Counted from the first letter of the stretch, positions 7,484-15,556 are shown. The stretch is DNA of 17,851 nt from Bacteroidales bacterium (GCA_013314865.1 JABUEV010000002.1:1-17851), one strand, 5' to 3'. The notes: generated by a model from the letters alone, not told the origin. Numbers and translations: made by a program.

Positions 7484-8089
7484 GTGTTAAGGCCATATTT
7501 ATACAGCAATCTTAGGGAAGCAGGATGTGATGAAGCCGGGAGGGGGTGCCTTGCGGGGCCTGTTGTTGCAGCAGCCGTGATACTCCCGAAAAGATTCAGG
7601 CATCCTGTGCTGGATGATTCAAAAAAGTTGACACCAAGACAAAGGGAGATTCTTGAGGATGAAATAAAGGGATCTGCGATAGCATGGAATGTCGCACTTG
7701 TTGAAAATCATGAGATTGACGAGATGAATATCCTCAGGGCATCAGTAAAAGCAATGCATCTGGCAATTGACGGCCTGAAAAAATTACCTGAATTCATCCT
7801 GGTTGACGGAATCACTTTTTTCCCTTACCGTGATATTGGATATAAGACAATTATTAAGGGTGACGGGCTTTTTCTTTCAATAGCAGCTGCTTCAGTTCTG
7901 GCAAAAACTTTCAGGGACAGGTATATGCAGAAGCTTCATGAGGAATACCCGTATTATGGTTGGGACAAAAACAAGGGATATCCGACAGCATTTCACAGAA
8001 AAGCAATAATGGAACATGGCATCTCCAAATATCACCGGAAGTCCTTCAGTCTCTTCAACCTTCAGATGGAACTTGATTTTTCACATTGA
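7484..8089 (+). CDS. rnhB: Ribonuclease HII
   Basis: RNase HII cuts RNA in RNA-DNA hybrids, including single ribonucleotides embedded in DNA. The 201-residue protein shows the whole family signature. EAGCDEAGRGCLAGPV near residues 12-27 holds the Asp-Glu pair of the metal site, followed by LDDSKKLT, the active-site Asp of ILVDGI, and SIAAASVLAKTFRD with the last acidic residue. GTG at 7484 is the only usable start: an in-frame TAA lies four codons upstream, and the conserved core begins at about residue 12. No Shine-Dalgarno at normal spacing is present. A TAATTTTG box ends only four bases before the GTG, raising the possibility of a leaderless message. The gene diverges from prfB across a gap of about 160 bases. 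An RNase HI gene follows 2.8 kb downstream. Confidence 0.94.
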   Translation: MLRPYLYSNLREAGCDEAGRGCLAGPVVAAAVILPKRFRHPVLDDSKKLTPRQREILEDEIKGSAIAWNVALVENHEIDEMNILRASVKAMHLAIDGLKKLPEFILVDGITFFPYRDIGYKTIIKGDGLFLSIAAASVLAKTFRDRYMQKLHEEYPYYGWDKNKGYPTAFHRKAIMEHGISKYHRKSFSLFNLQMELDFSH

Positions 8090-8114
8090 TATTTAGACTA
8101 AAAACGTATCTTTG
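8086..8114 (+). promoter_or_regulatory. Bacteroidota-type promoter for the S46 peptidase gene
   Basis: TATCTTTG at 8107-8114 matches TAnnTTTG perfectly. TTG at 8086-8088, overlapping the end of rnhB, is a weaker -33 element at a spacing of 18 bases. The peptidase ATG at 8152 is 37 bases downstream, which leaves a short leader. This suggests the peptidase is transcribed independently of rnhB. Confidence 0.6.
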
Positions 8115-8151
8115 CCCCAAATTTCTTAATCTCACCGGTAAACTTTTATTT

Positions 8152-10305
8152 ATGAAAAAATTCTTTTCAATAATCGCGGTTATTTTATTTCTTTCAGGCC
8201 CTGTTGCTGTTGCCGATGAAGGGATGTGGCTTTTACCTCTTATCGAGCGTCTTAATATCGGCAAAATGACAGAACTGGGTTTCAAACTCTCAGCTGAAGA
8301 TATTTACAGCATCAATAAAGCAGCCTTGAAAGATGCTGTTGTGATTTTTGGCGGAGGCTGCACTGGCGAAATTGTCTCCTCAGAAGGCTTGCTGCTTACA
8401 AATCACCATTGCGGATACGGACAGATTCAGGCACACAGTACCGTTGAACATGACTATCTGAAAGACGGGTACTGGGCTATGACAAGGGACCAGGAGCTTC
8501 CTAATCCAAATTTATCGGTCACATTTCTTATTAAGATTGAAGATGTCACGGAACAGGTTCTGGCCGGTGTGAAACCGGGCATGACAGAAGCTGAAAGGAC
8601 CTCTGCAATAAATGAGGCAAGAAGCGCCATCGAGAGAAAAGCTTCAGAAGGAACCAATTACAGGGCAACGGTTGCTTCTTTCTACAGCGGCAATTATTTC
8701 TATCTTCTGCTTTATGAAAGATACAACGATGTAAGGTTTGTCGGAGCACCCCCCTCTTCAATCGGCAAATTCGGATTTGATACTGATAACTGGGAATGGC
8801 CCCGTCATACGGGCGATTTCAGTGTCTTCCGCGTTTATACCGGCCCCGACGGAAAACCAGCTCCTTATTCAAAAGATAATATCCCTCTTAAACCAAAATA
8901 CTGGCTTAAGGTTTCAATCAGGGACCTTAATCAGAATGATTTTGCCATGATACTCGGATATCCCGGCAGAACACAGCGTTATGCCACATCATTCGAAGTC
9001 GACGAACTTCTGAAGATCACTCATCCAAACCGTATTAAAATAAGGGGCATAAAACAGGAGATCTGGATGGCAGATATGCAGGCAGATCCTAAAGTAAATA
9101 TTCAGTATGCATCAAAATACTCCGGTTCATCTAATTATTGGAAATACTCAATCGGGCAGAAAGCCGGACTTGAAAGGCTTAATGTAAAAGCAAAAAAAGA
9201 ACAGACTGAACAACAGTTCAACACATGGGTAAATGCGGATCCGCAGAGAAAGGCAAAGTATGGCGATGCACTGAATCTGATAAAAACAGCTGTGGAAGGC
9301 AGGGCAGAATATGCAAATGCACAGCAGTATATTAGCGAATGTTTTAACCAGGGATGTGAACTTCTTGGATTCAATGCAATTGCATCTGTTCTTATGAATG
9401 CGCTCAAGTCGGATGAAAAGAGCCAGATAAATGAAATTTCTTCCCGGCTCAGAAACAACATGGAATCCCTTTACAAAGACTACAATCCTCCTACAGACCA
9501 GAAGACAATGAAGGCAATGCTCAAGCTTTTCAGGGAAGACGTGCCCGAAAAATTTCATCCTGACTTCTATGTAAATCTTGTAGACAAAAAGTATAAAGGC
9601 AATATCGACAGGTTTGTTGATGACATGTTTGCCAAAAGCATTTTTGCAAACGAGGCACGGCTAAGGAATTTTCTTGAAAAACCTGTCTTAAAAACACTTG
9701 AAAATGATCCGGTTTATCTGACTGCTTCATCTGTAAGCAGGATGAGTGCCGAAGTGGCAAAAAACCTGAGTCAGTATGACAATGATCTCACTACCGGAAG
9801 AAGACTCTGGATGGCTGCACTTATGGAAATGACCCCTGAAAAGACTCTATACCCTGACGCCAATTCAACAATGCGCCTTACTTATGGCACAATAAGAGAT
9901 TATGAGCCAAAAGATGGTGTAATTTACAAGTATTATACCACTCTTCAGGGTGTGATGGAGAAATACAAACCGGGCGATTATGAGTTTGATTTACCGCAGA
10001 GACTTATAGATCTGTATAACAGGAAGGAATTCGGCAGGTATGCTTCATCAAAAGGTTATATGCCTGTGTGTTTCCTGACAACAAATGACATAACCGGCGG
10101 AAATTCCGGAAGTCCGGTCCTCAACGACAGAGGGGAGCTTATTGGTCTTGCTTTTGACGGCAACTGGGAGGCGATGAGCGGCGATATAGCTTACGAAACT
10201 GATCTCCAGAGGACAATTGCTGTGGATATCAGATATGTACTATGGGTGATGGATATTTATGCCGGAGCAGGACATCTGGTAAGAGAAATGGATGTGGTGC
10301 AGTAA
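8152..10305 (+). CDS. Secreted S46 family dipeptidyl-peptidase, DPP7-like
   Basis: S46 peptidases remove dipeptides from the N-termini of peptides in the periplasm or at the cell surface of Bacteroidota. The start at 8152 gives 717 residues beginning with a clear signal peptide (MKKFFSIIAVILFLSGPVAVADE); an in-frame ATG at 8086 would place 22 unrelated residues before it and is rejected. The catalytic triad is visible. The histidine is in TNHHCGYG (His85-His86), probably the one before Cys. The aspartate is in WPRHTGDFS (Asp222). The serine is in TGGNSGSPV (Ser652). The specificity position 18 residues after the serine is Gly670 (FDGNWE), as in DPP7-type enzymes that accept hydrophobic P1 residues; DPP11 has Arg there and prefers Asp/Glu. 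MarC-family and rnhA genes follow on the same strand. Confidence 0.93.
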   Translation: MKKFFSIIAVILFLSGPVAVADEGMWLLPLIERLNIGKMTELGFKLSAEDIYSINKAALKDAVVIFGGGCTGEIVSSEGLLLTNHHCGYGQIQAHSTVEHDYLKDGYWAMTRDQELPNPNLSVTFLIKIEDVTEQVLAGVKPGMTEAERTSAINEARSAIERKASEGTNYRATVASFYSGNYFYLLLYERYNDVRFVGAPPSSIGKFGFDTDNWEWPRHTGDFSVFRVYTGPDGKPAPYSKDNIPLKPKYWLKVSIRDLNQNDFAMILGYPGRTQRYATSFEVDELLKITHPNRIKIRGIKQEIWMADMQADPKVNIQYASKYSGSSNYWKYSIGQKAGLERLNVKAKKEQTEQQFNTWVNADPQRKAKYGDALNLIKTAVEGRAEYANAQQYISECFNQGCELLGFNAIASVLMNALKSDEKSQINEISSRLRNNMESLYKDYNPPTDQKTMKAMLKLFREDVPEKFHPDFYVNLVDKKYKGNIDRFVDDMFAKSIFANEARLRNFLEKPVLKTLENDPVYLTASSVSRMSAEVAKNLSQYDNDLTTGRRLWMAALMEMTPEKTLYPDANSTMRLTYGTIRDYEPKDGVIYKYYTTLQGVMEKYKPGDYEFDLPQRLIDLYNRKEFGRYASSKGYMPVCFLTTNDITGGNSGSPVLNDRGELIGLAFDGNWEAMSGDIAYETDLQRTIAVDIRYVLWVMDIYAGAGHLVREMDVVQ

Positions 10306-10313
10306 TTTTTAAT

Positions 10314-10331
10314 CTCCTGAAGTAACAGGAG
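10314..10331 (+). other. Small hairpin after the S46 peptidase gene
   Basis: CTCCTG (10314-10319) and CAGGAG (10326-10331) form a perfect 6-bp stem with a 6-base loop, nine bases after the peptidase stop. No T-run follows, so it is not a classical intrinsic terminator; it could be an mRNA 3'-end or attenuating hairpin, or chance. Confidence 0.3.
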
Positions 10332-10358
10332 CATTCTGAGATAAAAGTTTCTGTGCAG

Positions 10359-10946
10359 ATGTTGCATATAAATCTTGTTGAGATTCTGGCAGCCTTCATG
10401 GTGCTGTTCGCCATTATTGACATCCCCGGTTCTATCCCCGTTATCCTTGACATCAAGAAAAGGACCGGAGACATAGAGCCCGGGAAAGTCACAATGGCCG
10501 CTTCAGTGATATTCCTTGCATTTCTTTATATCGGAAGTCCAATGCTCGGGATTTTCGGAGTTGATATCTCCTCTTTTGCAATTGCAGGATCTTTCATTAT
10601 ATTCCTCATAGGTGTGGAAATGGTGCTCGGCATAACACTTTTCAAGCATGATTCAGAGGGTGGAGGATCAATTGTTCCCATAGCCTTCCCCCTCATAGCC
10701 GGAGCAGGTTCAATAACCACCATTCTGTCGCTTAAAGCGGAGTACTATACAATCAACATTCTGATAGCATTGATCCTGAATATGATAATTGTATATTTCG
10801 TACTAAGGCTGACCTCCTTTTTTGAACGGATACTTGGACCGACAGGCCTTCATATCCTGAAAAAAATGTTTGGAATCATACTTCTTTCAATAGCTATAAA
10901 ACTATTTCTCACCAATACAGGTATAGTACTGCCTCATGGCATGTAA
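10359..10946 (+). CDS. MarC family integral membrane protein
   Basis: The 195-residue protein is almost entirely hydrophobic, with about six predicted membrane helices. The family pattern is clear: LAAFMVLFAIIDIPGSIPVIL near the N-terminus (the MarC LFA-x-x-D-P-x-G-x-x-P theme) and GSFIIFLIGVEMVLG in the middle, then the re-entrant-looking IPLAGAGSI-type segment (FPLIAGAGSITTI). MarC-family proteins are inner-membrane proteins of unknown transport function; the antibiotic-resistance link once suggested for E. coli MarC is not supported. I chose ATG at 10359 over GTG at 10353, two codons upstream. The end overlaps rnhA by 11 bases (10936-10946), pointing to a MarC-rnhA-deacylase operon. I see no good promoter directly in front. 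Confidence 0.88.
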   Translation: MLHINLVEILAAFMVLFAIIDIPGSIPVILDIKKRTGDIEPGKVTMAASVIFLAFLYIGSPMLGIFGVDISSFAIAGSFIIFLIGVEMVLGITLFKHDSEGGGSIVPIAFPLIAGAGSITTILSLKAEYYTINILIALILNMIIVYFVLRLTSFFERILGPTGLHILKKMFGIILLSIAIKLFLTNTGIVLPHGM

Positions 10947-11424
10947 AGTGACCATCTACACTGACGGAGCTGCAAGCGGAAATCCCGGACCCGGGGGATA
11001 TGGTGTTGTTCTGATCTCAGGCAAACACCGGCTTGAAAAGTCAGAAGGTTTCAAACTTACCACAAATAACAGGATGGAACTGATGGCGGTGATTATCGCA
11101 CTTGAATCGCTGAAGATTGAGAATTGTGACGTGCTTATTTATACCGACTCAAAATACGTAAGTGATGCGGTGGAAAAAGGATGGGTTTTCCAGTGGGAAG
11201 CAAAATCCTTCAGGAAGAAAAAAAATGCGGACCTGTGGAAAAGATTTCTTGATGTTTACCGTAAACATAAAGTAAGGTTTATCTGGATTAAGGGACATGC
11301 GGATAATCCCGAAAATGAACTATGCGACCGCCTGGCTACCGAAGCCCTGAGAAAAAATGATCTTTCTGAGGATACCGGTTATTTGCCTGGCGAAGAAAAT
11401 GACATTCCTTTTTTAGAAAAATGA
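10936..11424 (+). CDS. rnhA: Ribonuclease HI
   Basis: RNase HI degrades the RNA strand of RNA-DNA hybrids such as R-loops and Okazaki primers. The 162 residues carry all four metal-binding acids. They are Asp10 in IYTDGAASGNPGPGGYG, Glu48 in NNRMELMA, Asp71 in YTDSKYV and Asp131 in LCDRLA; the catalytic-loop histidine is His121 in IKGHADNPENE. Spacing matches the E. coli enzyme closely. The handle region (FQWEAKSFRKKKNADLW) is basic and present, so substrate binding should be normal. The ATG lies inside the MarC gene and the TGA stop overlaps the start of the next gene as ATGA, so the three genes look translationally coupled. With rnhB at 7484, this window encodes both RNase H types. Confidence 0.96.
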   Translation: MACKVTIYTDGAASGNPGPGGYGVVLISGKHRLEKSEGFKLTTNNRMELMAVIIALESLKIENCDVLIYTDSKYVSDAVEKGWVFQWEAKSFRKKKNADLWKRFLDVYRKHKVRFIWIKGHADNPENELCDRLATEALRKNDLSEDTGYLPGEENDIPFLEK

Positions 11425-11915
11425 GAGGACAGAAAGAGCTCTACGAATTGTTTGAAAAGCTTTCAATAAGCTTTGAATATTACGAGCATCCGCCGGTTGC
11501 CACAATCGAAGATGCAATAATTCACTGGAAAGATTATAATTCCGGCAGGTGCAAGAATATTTTTTTCCGCAATCATAAAGGTAACAGACACTATCTTGTT
11601 ATTCTTGAGCATCTCCGGCTTCTTGATATACATGACCTGGAGAAAAGACTCAGGCAGGGTAAGCTGACATTTGCATCTGAAAAGAGGCTGATGAAATATC
11701 TTGGTGTGGAACCGGGGTCAGTGTCTCCTTTCGGGCTAATAAATGATAAAGAAAACCATGTTCATCTTTTCATTGATGAGAAACTCAATGAATTTGAAAG
11801 ACTGGCCTTTCATCCAAATATAAATACAGCTACTCTGGTAATCTCAAAATCTGATTTCATCAGATTCCTCGATTACACAGGCAACAGCTATGAGTTTATC
11901 AGGTTGTACGATTGA
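11421..11915 (+). CDS. Free-standing prolyl-tRNA editing deacylase (YbaK/ProXp-ala/PrdX-like)
   Basis: This family hydrolyses wrongly charged Ala-tRNA-Pro in trans, correcting prolyl-tRNA synthetase errors. The 164-residue protein covers a single YbaK/aa-tRNA deacylase domain. Seen directly are YYEHPPVATIEDA near the N-terminus and GRCKNIFFRN with Lys45, at the position of the lysine known to be essential in PrdX-type proteins. VEPGSVSPFGLIND and FHPNINTATLVIS follow; this last is the conserved substrate-pocket motif with the Asn-x-x-Thr-Ala-Thr pattern. The start overlaps the rnhA stop as ATGA, so it is the third gene of the MarC-rnhA operon. It ends 12 bases from the convergent ThuA gene. 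Related sub-families edit Cys-tRNA-Pro (YbaK proper); the sequence fits the ProXp-ala/PrdX group better, but substrate choice is inference. Confidence 0.87.
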   Translation: MRGQKELYELFEKLSISFEYYEHPPVATIEDAIIHWKDYNSGRCKNIFFRNHKGNRHYLVILEHLRLLDIHDLEKRLRQGKLTFASEKRLMKYLGVEPGSVSPFGLINDKENHVHLFIDEKLNEFERLAFHPNINTATLVISKSDFIRFLDYTGNSYEFIRLYD

Positions 11916-11927
11916 AGTCTCCTAATC

Positions 11928-12746
11928 CTATTTGTTTTTCCAGCTCATATATGCCGGGAATTTCCAGACTTCCGGGGGAGCATATTTGCTGACGCAAGCC
12001 CAGTAAATTCCTCTTTTTTGTATCTCAAGTGCCTGGGGCACTTTGAAATCTGAAGCCACATGACCAAGTGAAGAATAGAACACCCTTCCTTTACCGTAAT
12101 ATTTTTTCCATGCCACAGGCATCACCAGTCCGTCGATCCAGTCAGCATACTTACCGGTGAAGGTGGTAGTGGCAAGAACTTTCACGTTAGGATCAACATG
12201 CATATAATACTGTTCCGAATGCATGTCAAAATTTGTAAGCCCAGCTGTTACAGGATCCTTTTTATCTACAATATTCACCCTGTAATCAATAACACCGCCA
12301 GGATGTGCTACCCACTGTCCTCCAACCATAAACTGATATTCTGTATTATTCCTGAACGAATCACCAAGGCCTCCATGCCATCCGGCAATTCCCACCCCGG
12401 CTTTGACTGCATTCAGCAAAGCCTGTTCCTGTTTGTTCTGTATCTGGCCCATAGTCCATGCCTGCACAATCAGATCAAAATCCTTCTGCAGGTCATAGTT
12501 CAGATATGAATCAAGAGTATCGGATACTATTACAGAAGCACCCTCAGATTGCATCCATGGTACAAAAATATCCCGGCATTTGTCAGGTTCATGGCCCATC
12601 CAGCCTCCCCAGACATAAAGCACTTTCTTGCCTTTCAGAGGCGAGACTGTATTTTCCTGAATCTTTTTACTGTAAAGCTCCGGAGCAATTACGGCAGCTG
12701 CCACGGCAGCGCTGGTCCTGGTAAGAAATGTTCTGCGTGTTATCAT
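11928..12746 (-). CDS. ThuA domain protein with Tat signal peptide
   Basis: ThuA domains have a glutamine-amidotransferase-like fold and are found in proteins linked to sugar (trehalose-type) use; no catalytic activity is firmly established. The 272-residue protein opens with a twin-arginine signal (MITRRTFLTRTSAAVAAAVIAP), so it should be exported folded. The ThuA core is recognisable: LKGKKVLYVWGGWMGHEPDKC, then FDLIVQAWTMGQIQ, then GVGIAGWHGGLGDSFRNN, which is the equivalent of the nucleophile-elbow region and carries Trp-His-Gly-Gly. VGGQWVAHPGGVIDYRVNI and GKGRVFYSSLGHV follow; the latter is the very conserved C-terminal ThuA motif. The gene diverges from the DUF5916 gene across 167 bases holding two palindromes. 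The ligand is unknown. Confidence 0.87.
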   Translation of the reverse strand: MITRRTFLTRTSAAVAAAVIAPELYSKKIQENTVSPLKGKKVLYVWGGWMGHEPDKCRDIFVPWMQSEGASVIVSDTLDSYLNYDLQKDFDLIVQAWTMGQIQNKQEQALLNAVKAGVGIAGWHGGLGDSFRNNTEYQFMVGGQWVAHPGGVIDYRVNIVDKKDPVTAGLTNFDMHSEQYYMHVDPNVKVLATTTFTGKYADWIDGLVMPVAWKKYYGKGRVFYSSLGHVASDFKVPQALEIQKRGIYWACVSKYAPPEVWKFPAYMSWKNK

Positions 12747-12805
12747 GTTTTAAAGATTTCAGGCTAAGATAATAATTTTTAACCTCAACACTTATTATAT
12801 ATTAA

Positions 12806-12817
12806 TAACAGCTGTTA
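12806..12817. promoter_or_regulatory. Palindrome TAACAGCTGTTA in the ThuA/DUF5916 divergent gap
   Basis: A perfect 12-bp inverted repeat lies between the divergent ThuA and DUF5916 starts. Its centre is about 30 bp, close to three helical turns, from the centre of the 17-bp palindrome at 12834-12850. It has no T-run and almost no room for a loop, so a protein-binding site is more likely than an RNA hairpin. The regulator is unknown. Confidence 0.3.
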
Positions 12818-12828
12818 AAAAATACTGT

Positions 12829-12859
12829 TTTTCTTTAGAATGATTCTAAACTATGATTG
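12829..12859 (+). promoter_or_regulatory. Candidate DUF5916 promoter with a 17-bp palindrome in its spacer
   Basis: TATGATTG (12852-12859) is one base off the TAnnTTTG -7 consensus, and TTTT (12829-12832), one base off TTTG, lies exactly 19 bases upstream. The spacer is filled by a perfect palindrome, TTTAGAATGATTCTAAA at 12834-12850: 8-bp arms around a single central G. A dimeric regulator bound there would directly control this promoter. Both promoter boxes are imperfect, so the promoter call is tentative; the palindrome itself is certain. Confidence 0.35.
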
Positions 12860-12913
12860 CTCCTGCAACAAAAGCTGAAACTGTTCGTCTTTAGTTCGAA
12901 ATAAACTAAGCCA

Positions 12914-15556
12914 ATGAAAAGATATCTCACAGCATTTATCTGCTTGTTAATGATAAATGCAATTACTTTTGGACAGACTGCTGAGAATGGAAAGAAGCAG
13001 TATAAAGCCGTGAAAGTTGTAACGCCGCCTGTGATAAACGGTATTCTTGATGATGAAGCATGGCAGAATGGGACATGGATAGATGACTTCACGCAGTTTG
13101 AACCCTATAATGGAAGGGCCGCATCACAGAGGACAGAGTTTAAAATCATATTTGATGAAGACAACCTGTATGTGGCCTTCAAGGCTTATGACACCAGCCC
13201 CGACAGTATCGTAAACCGTCTGAGCAGGCGTGATAATTCTGATGGTGACCTTGTGGGAATTATCCTCGACAGTTATCATGACCTCCGCACGGGTTTTCTC
13301 TTTGGTATCAGCTCCAGCGGTGTCAAATATGACCAGGTATTCACTAATGATGGTCAGAACGAGGACTCATCCTGGGACCCAAACTGGTGGGGAAAGACTT
13401 CCATAAACAGTGAAGGCTGGGTTGCAGAAATGAAAATTCCTTTCAGCCAGGTGAGGTTTGAGAAAAATTCGGGAGACATCTGGGGTCTGCAGGTAGCACG
13501 ACAGCTTTACAGAAAGAATGAGATGTCTTTCTGGCAGCACATACCTAAAGATGCTCCCGGCTTAATACATCTTTTCGGTGAACTGGCAGGCCTGGAAAAT
13601 ATCAAGCCGCGTAAAATTTTTGATGTTACACCATATGCTGTGGGGAAGCTTGAAACTTTCAAGGCTGAACCCGGAAATCCTTTCCTTGATAAAGGAAGAC
13701 TTTCAAAGCTTAATGGCGGCATTGATGCCAAAATCGGGGTCACAAACAATATGACGATGGACCTGACAATTAATCCTGACTTCGGCCAGGTAGAAGCGGA
13801 CCCGTCTGAAGTAAATCTCTCTGCCTATGAGACATTTTTCAGTGAAAAAAGGCCATTCTTTGTTGAAGGAAACAACATTACAAGCTTTGGAATTGGGATC
13901 GGTGACGGAGACGTTGGCAATGACAACCTGTTTTACTCAAGGAGAATCGGGCGGCGTCCTCAGGGGTATCCTGATCTTCAGGACGGAATGTATGCTGACG
14001 TTCCAAGAGCAACAACCATCCTTGGTGCAGCTAAACTTACAGGCAAGACAAAAAACGGCCTTTCGCTGGGATTTATAGAAGCTGTAACGGCTGAAGAAAA
14101 AGCTGAGATTTACAGTGAAGGAGAAACTTCATATGAGACAGTTGAGCCGCTGACAAATTATTTTGTAGGCAGGGTGCAGAAGGATTTTAATGAAGGAAAG
14201 ACTATAATTGGCGGAATTGTAACAAGCACATATAGAGATCTTGTACCTTCTGTGGAAGACCTTATGCACAGGTCAGCATTGTCGGGAGGTGTGGATTTTA
14301 CCCAGTATTTCAAGGATAAAAACTGGATGTTCAATCTGAATACGGCAGTGAGCCAGGTCTCAGGCACACAAAAGGCAATTGAAAACACACAGAAATCTTC
14401 AGCCAGGTATTACCAGCGACCGGATAACGACTATGTTACATTCGATCCAACTCGCACTACCCTGACAGGCACAGGAGGACGGATGCAGATAGGCAAAATG
14501 AACGGACACCTGAACTTTATGGGCGCAATGATATGGAAGTCTCCGGGGTTTGAGACAAATGATATCGGTTACCTTCGTGAAGCTGACCAGATGCTTTCCG
14601 TCCTCTGGTTCGGATACAGCCAGTGGGAACCTAAATGGATATACAGAAGATACAACATCAATGCTGATGTATTTCTTATTAATAATTTCGGAGGAGATAT
14701 TGTCACCAAAGGATTTGAATGGAACGTTTCAACTACACTGAAAAACTACTGGAATTTCTGGACCGGAGGAAATATTGGCTCCAATGTACGCGATGCCACA
14801 ATACTGAGGGGAGGGCCAATGATGATTACTCCGGGAAGAATAAACGGCCGTATCGGATTTTCAACAGATTACAGGAAAAAACTTCAGTTTCAGGTGTTTA
14901 CCAACTTCAATCAGGGATTTGAAAAATATTTTAAAAGTACCTACACAGGAGTTGATATCACTTATAAGCCAACAAATTATCTTTCCCTGTCGCTAAATCC
15001 GGGGTTTAACAAATCTTTCACCGAACTTCAGTATGTGACAAAAAGGAGTTATAACAACAACGACAGATATATTTTTGCCAGCATCGACAGGAACACTATA
15101 AATGCATCTCTCAGGATAAATCTGAATATTACCCCCGATCTTACACTGCAGTACTGGGGGCAACCATTCATTGCATCAGGCAAATATTATGATCACAAAT
15201 ACATTGTGGACCCAAGGGCTGAAAAATATTCCGACCGCTTCCATAACTATTCGGAAAGTCAGATTATCAGAGGAAGCGATTATTACGAAATTGATGAGAA
15301 TTCAGACGGGGCGGTTGATTATGGCTTTGGTAAAACCGACTTCAATGTACAGGAGTTTCTTTCAAATTTTGTTGTAAGATGGGAATATTCACCGGGATCT
15401 ACGGTTTATCTTGTCTGGAGCCAGACAAGAAGCGGGTTTAATTCTTCAGGTACAATGGATTATTTCAATGACATGGGAGACTTGTTTAATTCTGATCTTA
15501 ACAAGCCTTACAATGTCTTCCTTGTCAAATTCAGTTACAGGTTCGGGCTAAAGTAG
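12914..15556 (+). CDS. DUF5916 envelope protein with N-terminal CBM9-like domain
   Basis: This 880-residue secreted protein starts with a signal peptide (MKRYLTAFICLLMINAITFGQ). Residues about 30-230 form a CBM9-like beta-sandwich: TPPVINGILDDEAWQ, YVAFKAYDTSPDSIV and GWVAEMKIPFSQVRF are typical of the carbohydrate-binding-module-9 type domain that opens many DUF5916 proteins. The rest (about 240-880) is DUF5916, marked by NMTMDLTINPDFGQVEADPSEVNLSAYE divided around FFSEKRPFFVEGN. The C-terminal half alternates aromatic and polar residues and ends NVFLVKFSYRFGLK, as expected for an outer-membrane beta-barrel. The function is unknown; polysaccharide binding or passage through the outer membrane is a guess from architecture. 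It is transcribed alone, between a candidate promoter at 12829 and the terminator at 15585. Confidence 0.88.
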   Translation: MKRYLTAFICLLMINAITFGQTAENGKKQYKAVKVVTPPVINGILDDEAWQNGTWIDDFTQFEPYNGRAASQRTEFKIIFDEDNLYVAFKAYDTSPDSIVNRLSRRDNSDGDLVGIILDSYHDLRTGFLFGISSSGVKYDQVFTNDGQNEDSSWDPNWWGKTSINSEGWVAEMKIPFSQVRFEKNSGDIWGLQVARQLYRKNEMSFWQHIPKDAPGLIHLFGELAGLENIKPRKIFDVTPYAVGKLETFKAEPGNPFLDKGRLSKLNGGIDAKIGVTNNMTMDLTINPDFGQVEADPSEVNLSAYETFFSEKRPFFVEGNNITSFGIGIGDGDVGNDNLFYSRRIGRRPQGYPDLQDGMYADVPRATTILGAAKLTGKTKNGLSLGFIEAVTAEEKAEIYSEGETSYETVEPLTNYFVGRVQKDFNEGKTIIGGIVTSTYRDLVPSVEDLMHRSALSGGVDFTQYFKDKNWMFNLNTAVSQVSGTQKAIENTQKSSARYYQRPDNDYVTFDPTRTTLTGTGGRMQIGKMNGHLNFMGAMIWKSPGFETNDIGYLREADQMLSVLWFGYSQWEPKWIYRRYNINADVFLINNFGGDIVTKGFEWNVSTTLKNYWNFWTGGNIGSNVRDATILRGGPMMITPGRINGRIGFSTDYRKKLQFQVFTNFNQGFEKYFKSTYTGVDITYKPTNYLSLSLNPGFNKSFTELQYVTKRSYNNNDRYIFASIDRNTINASLRINLNITPDLTLQYWGQPFIASGKYYDHKYIVDPRAEKYSDRFHNYSESQIIRGSDYYEIDENSDGAVDYGFGKTDFNVQEFLSNFVVRWEYSPGSTVYLVWSQTRSGFNSSGTMDYFNDMGDLFNSDLNKPYNVFLVKFSYRFGLK

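Noticed and set aside
8086..8151. Upstream ATG extension of the S46 peptidase
   Set aside because: The 22 extra residues precede a perfect signal peptide, and the start would lie upstream of the TATCTTTG promoter box.
8055..8285. Minus-strand 76-codon frame across the rnhB/S46 junction
   Set aside because: Covers the plus-strand promoter and the signal-peptide coding region of the S46 gene; no recognisable protein features.
9135..9760. Minus-strand open frames opposite the S46 peptidase gene
   Set aside because: Overlap a secure coding gene completely, encode low-complexity Cys/Phe-rich strings and match no family I know.
10314..10331. Hairpin after the S46 gene as an intrinsic terminator
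   Set aside because: Only 6 bp of stem and no T-run follow it; kept only as a low-confidence hairpin.
12198..12767. Plus-strand frames opposite the ThuA gene
   Set aside because: Antisense to a recognisable Tat-exported ThuA protein; mutually overlapping frames with no conserved motif.
12764..12771. TATCTTAG (minus strand) as a ThuA promoter
   Set aside because: One mismatch to the -7 box and the nearest TTG is about 14 bases upstream, too close for a -33 element.
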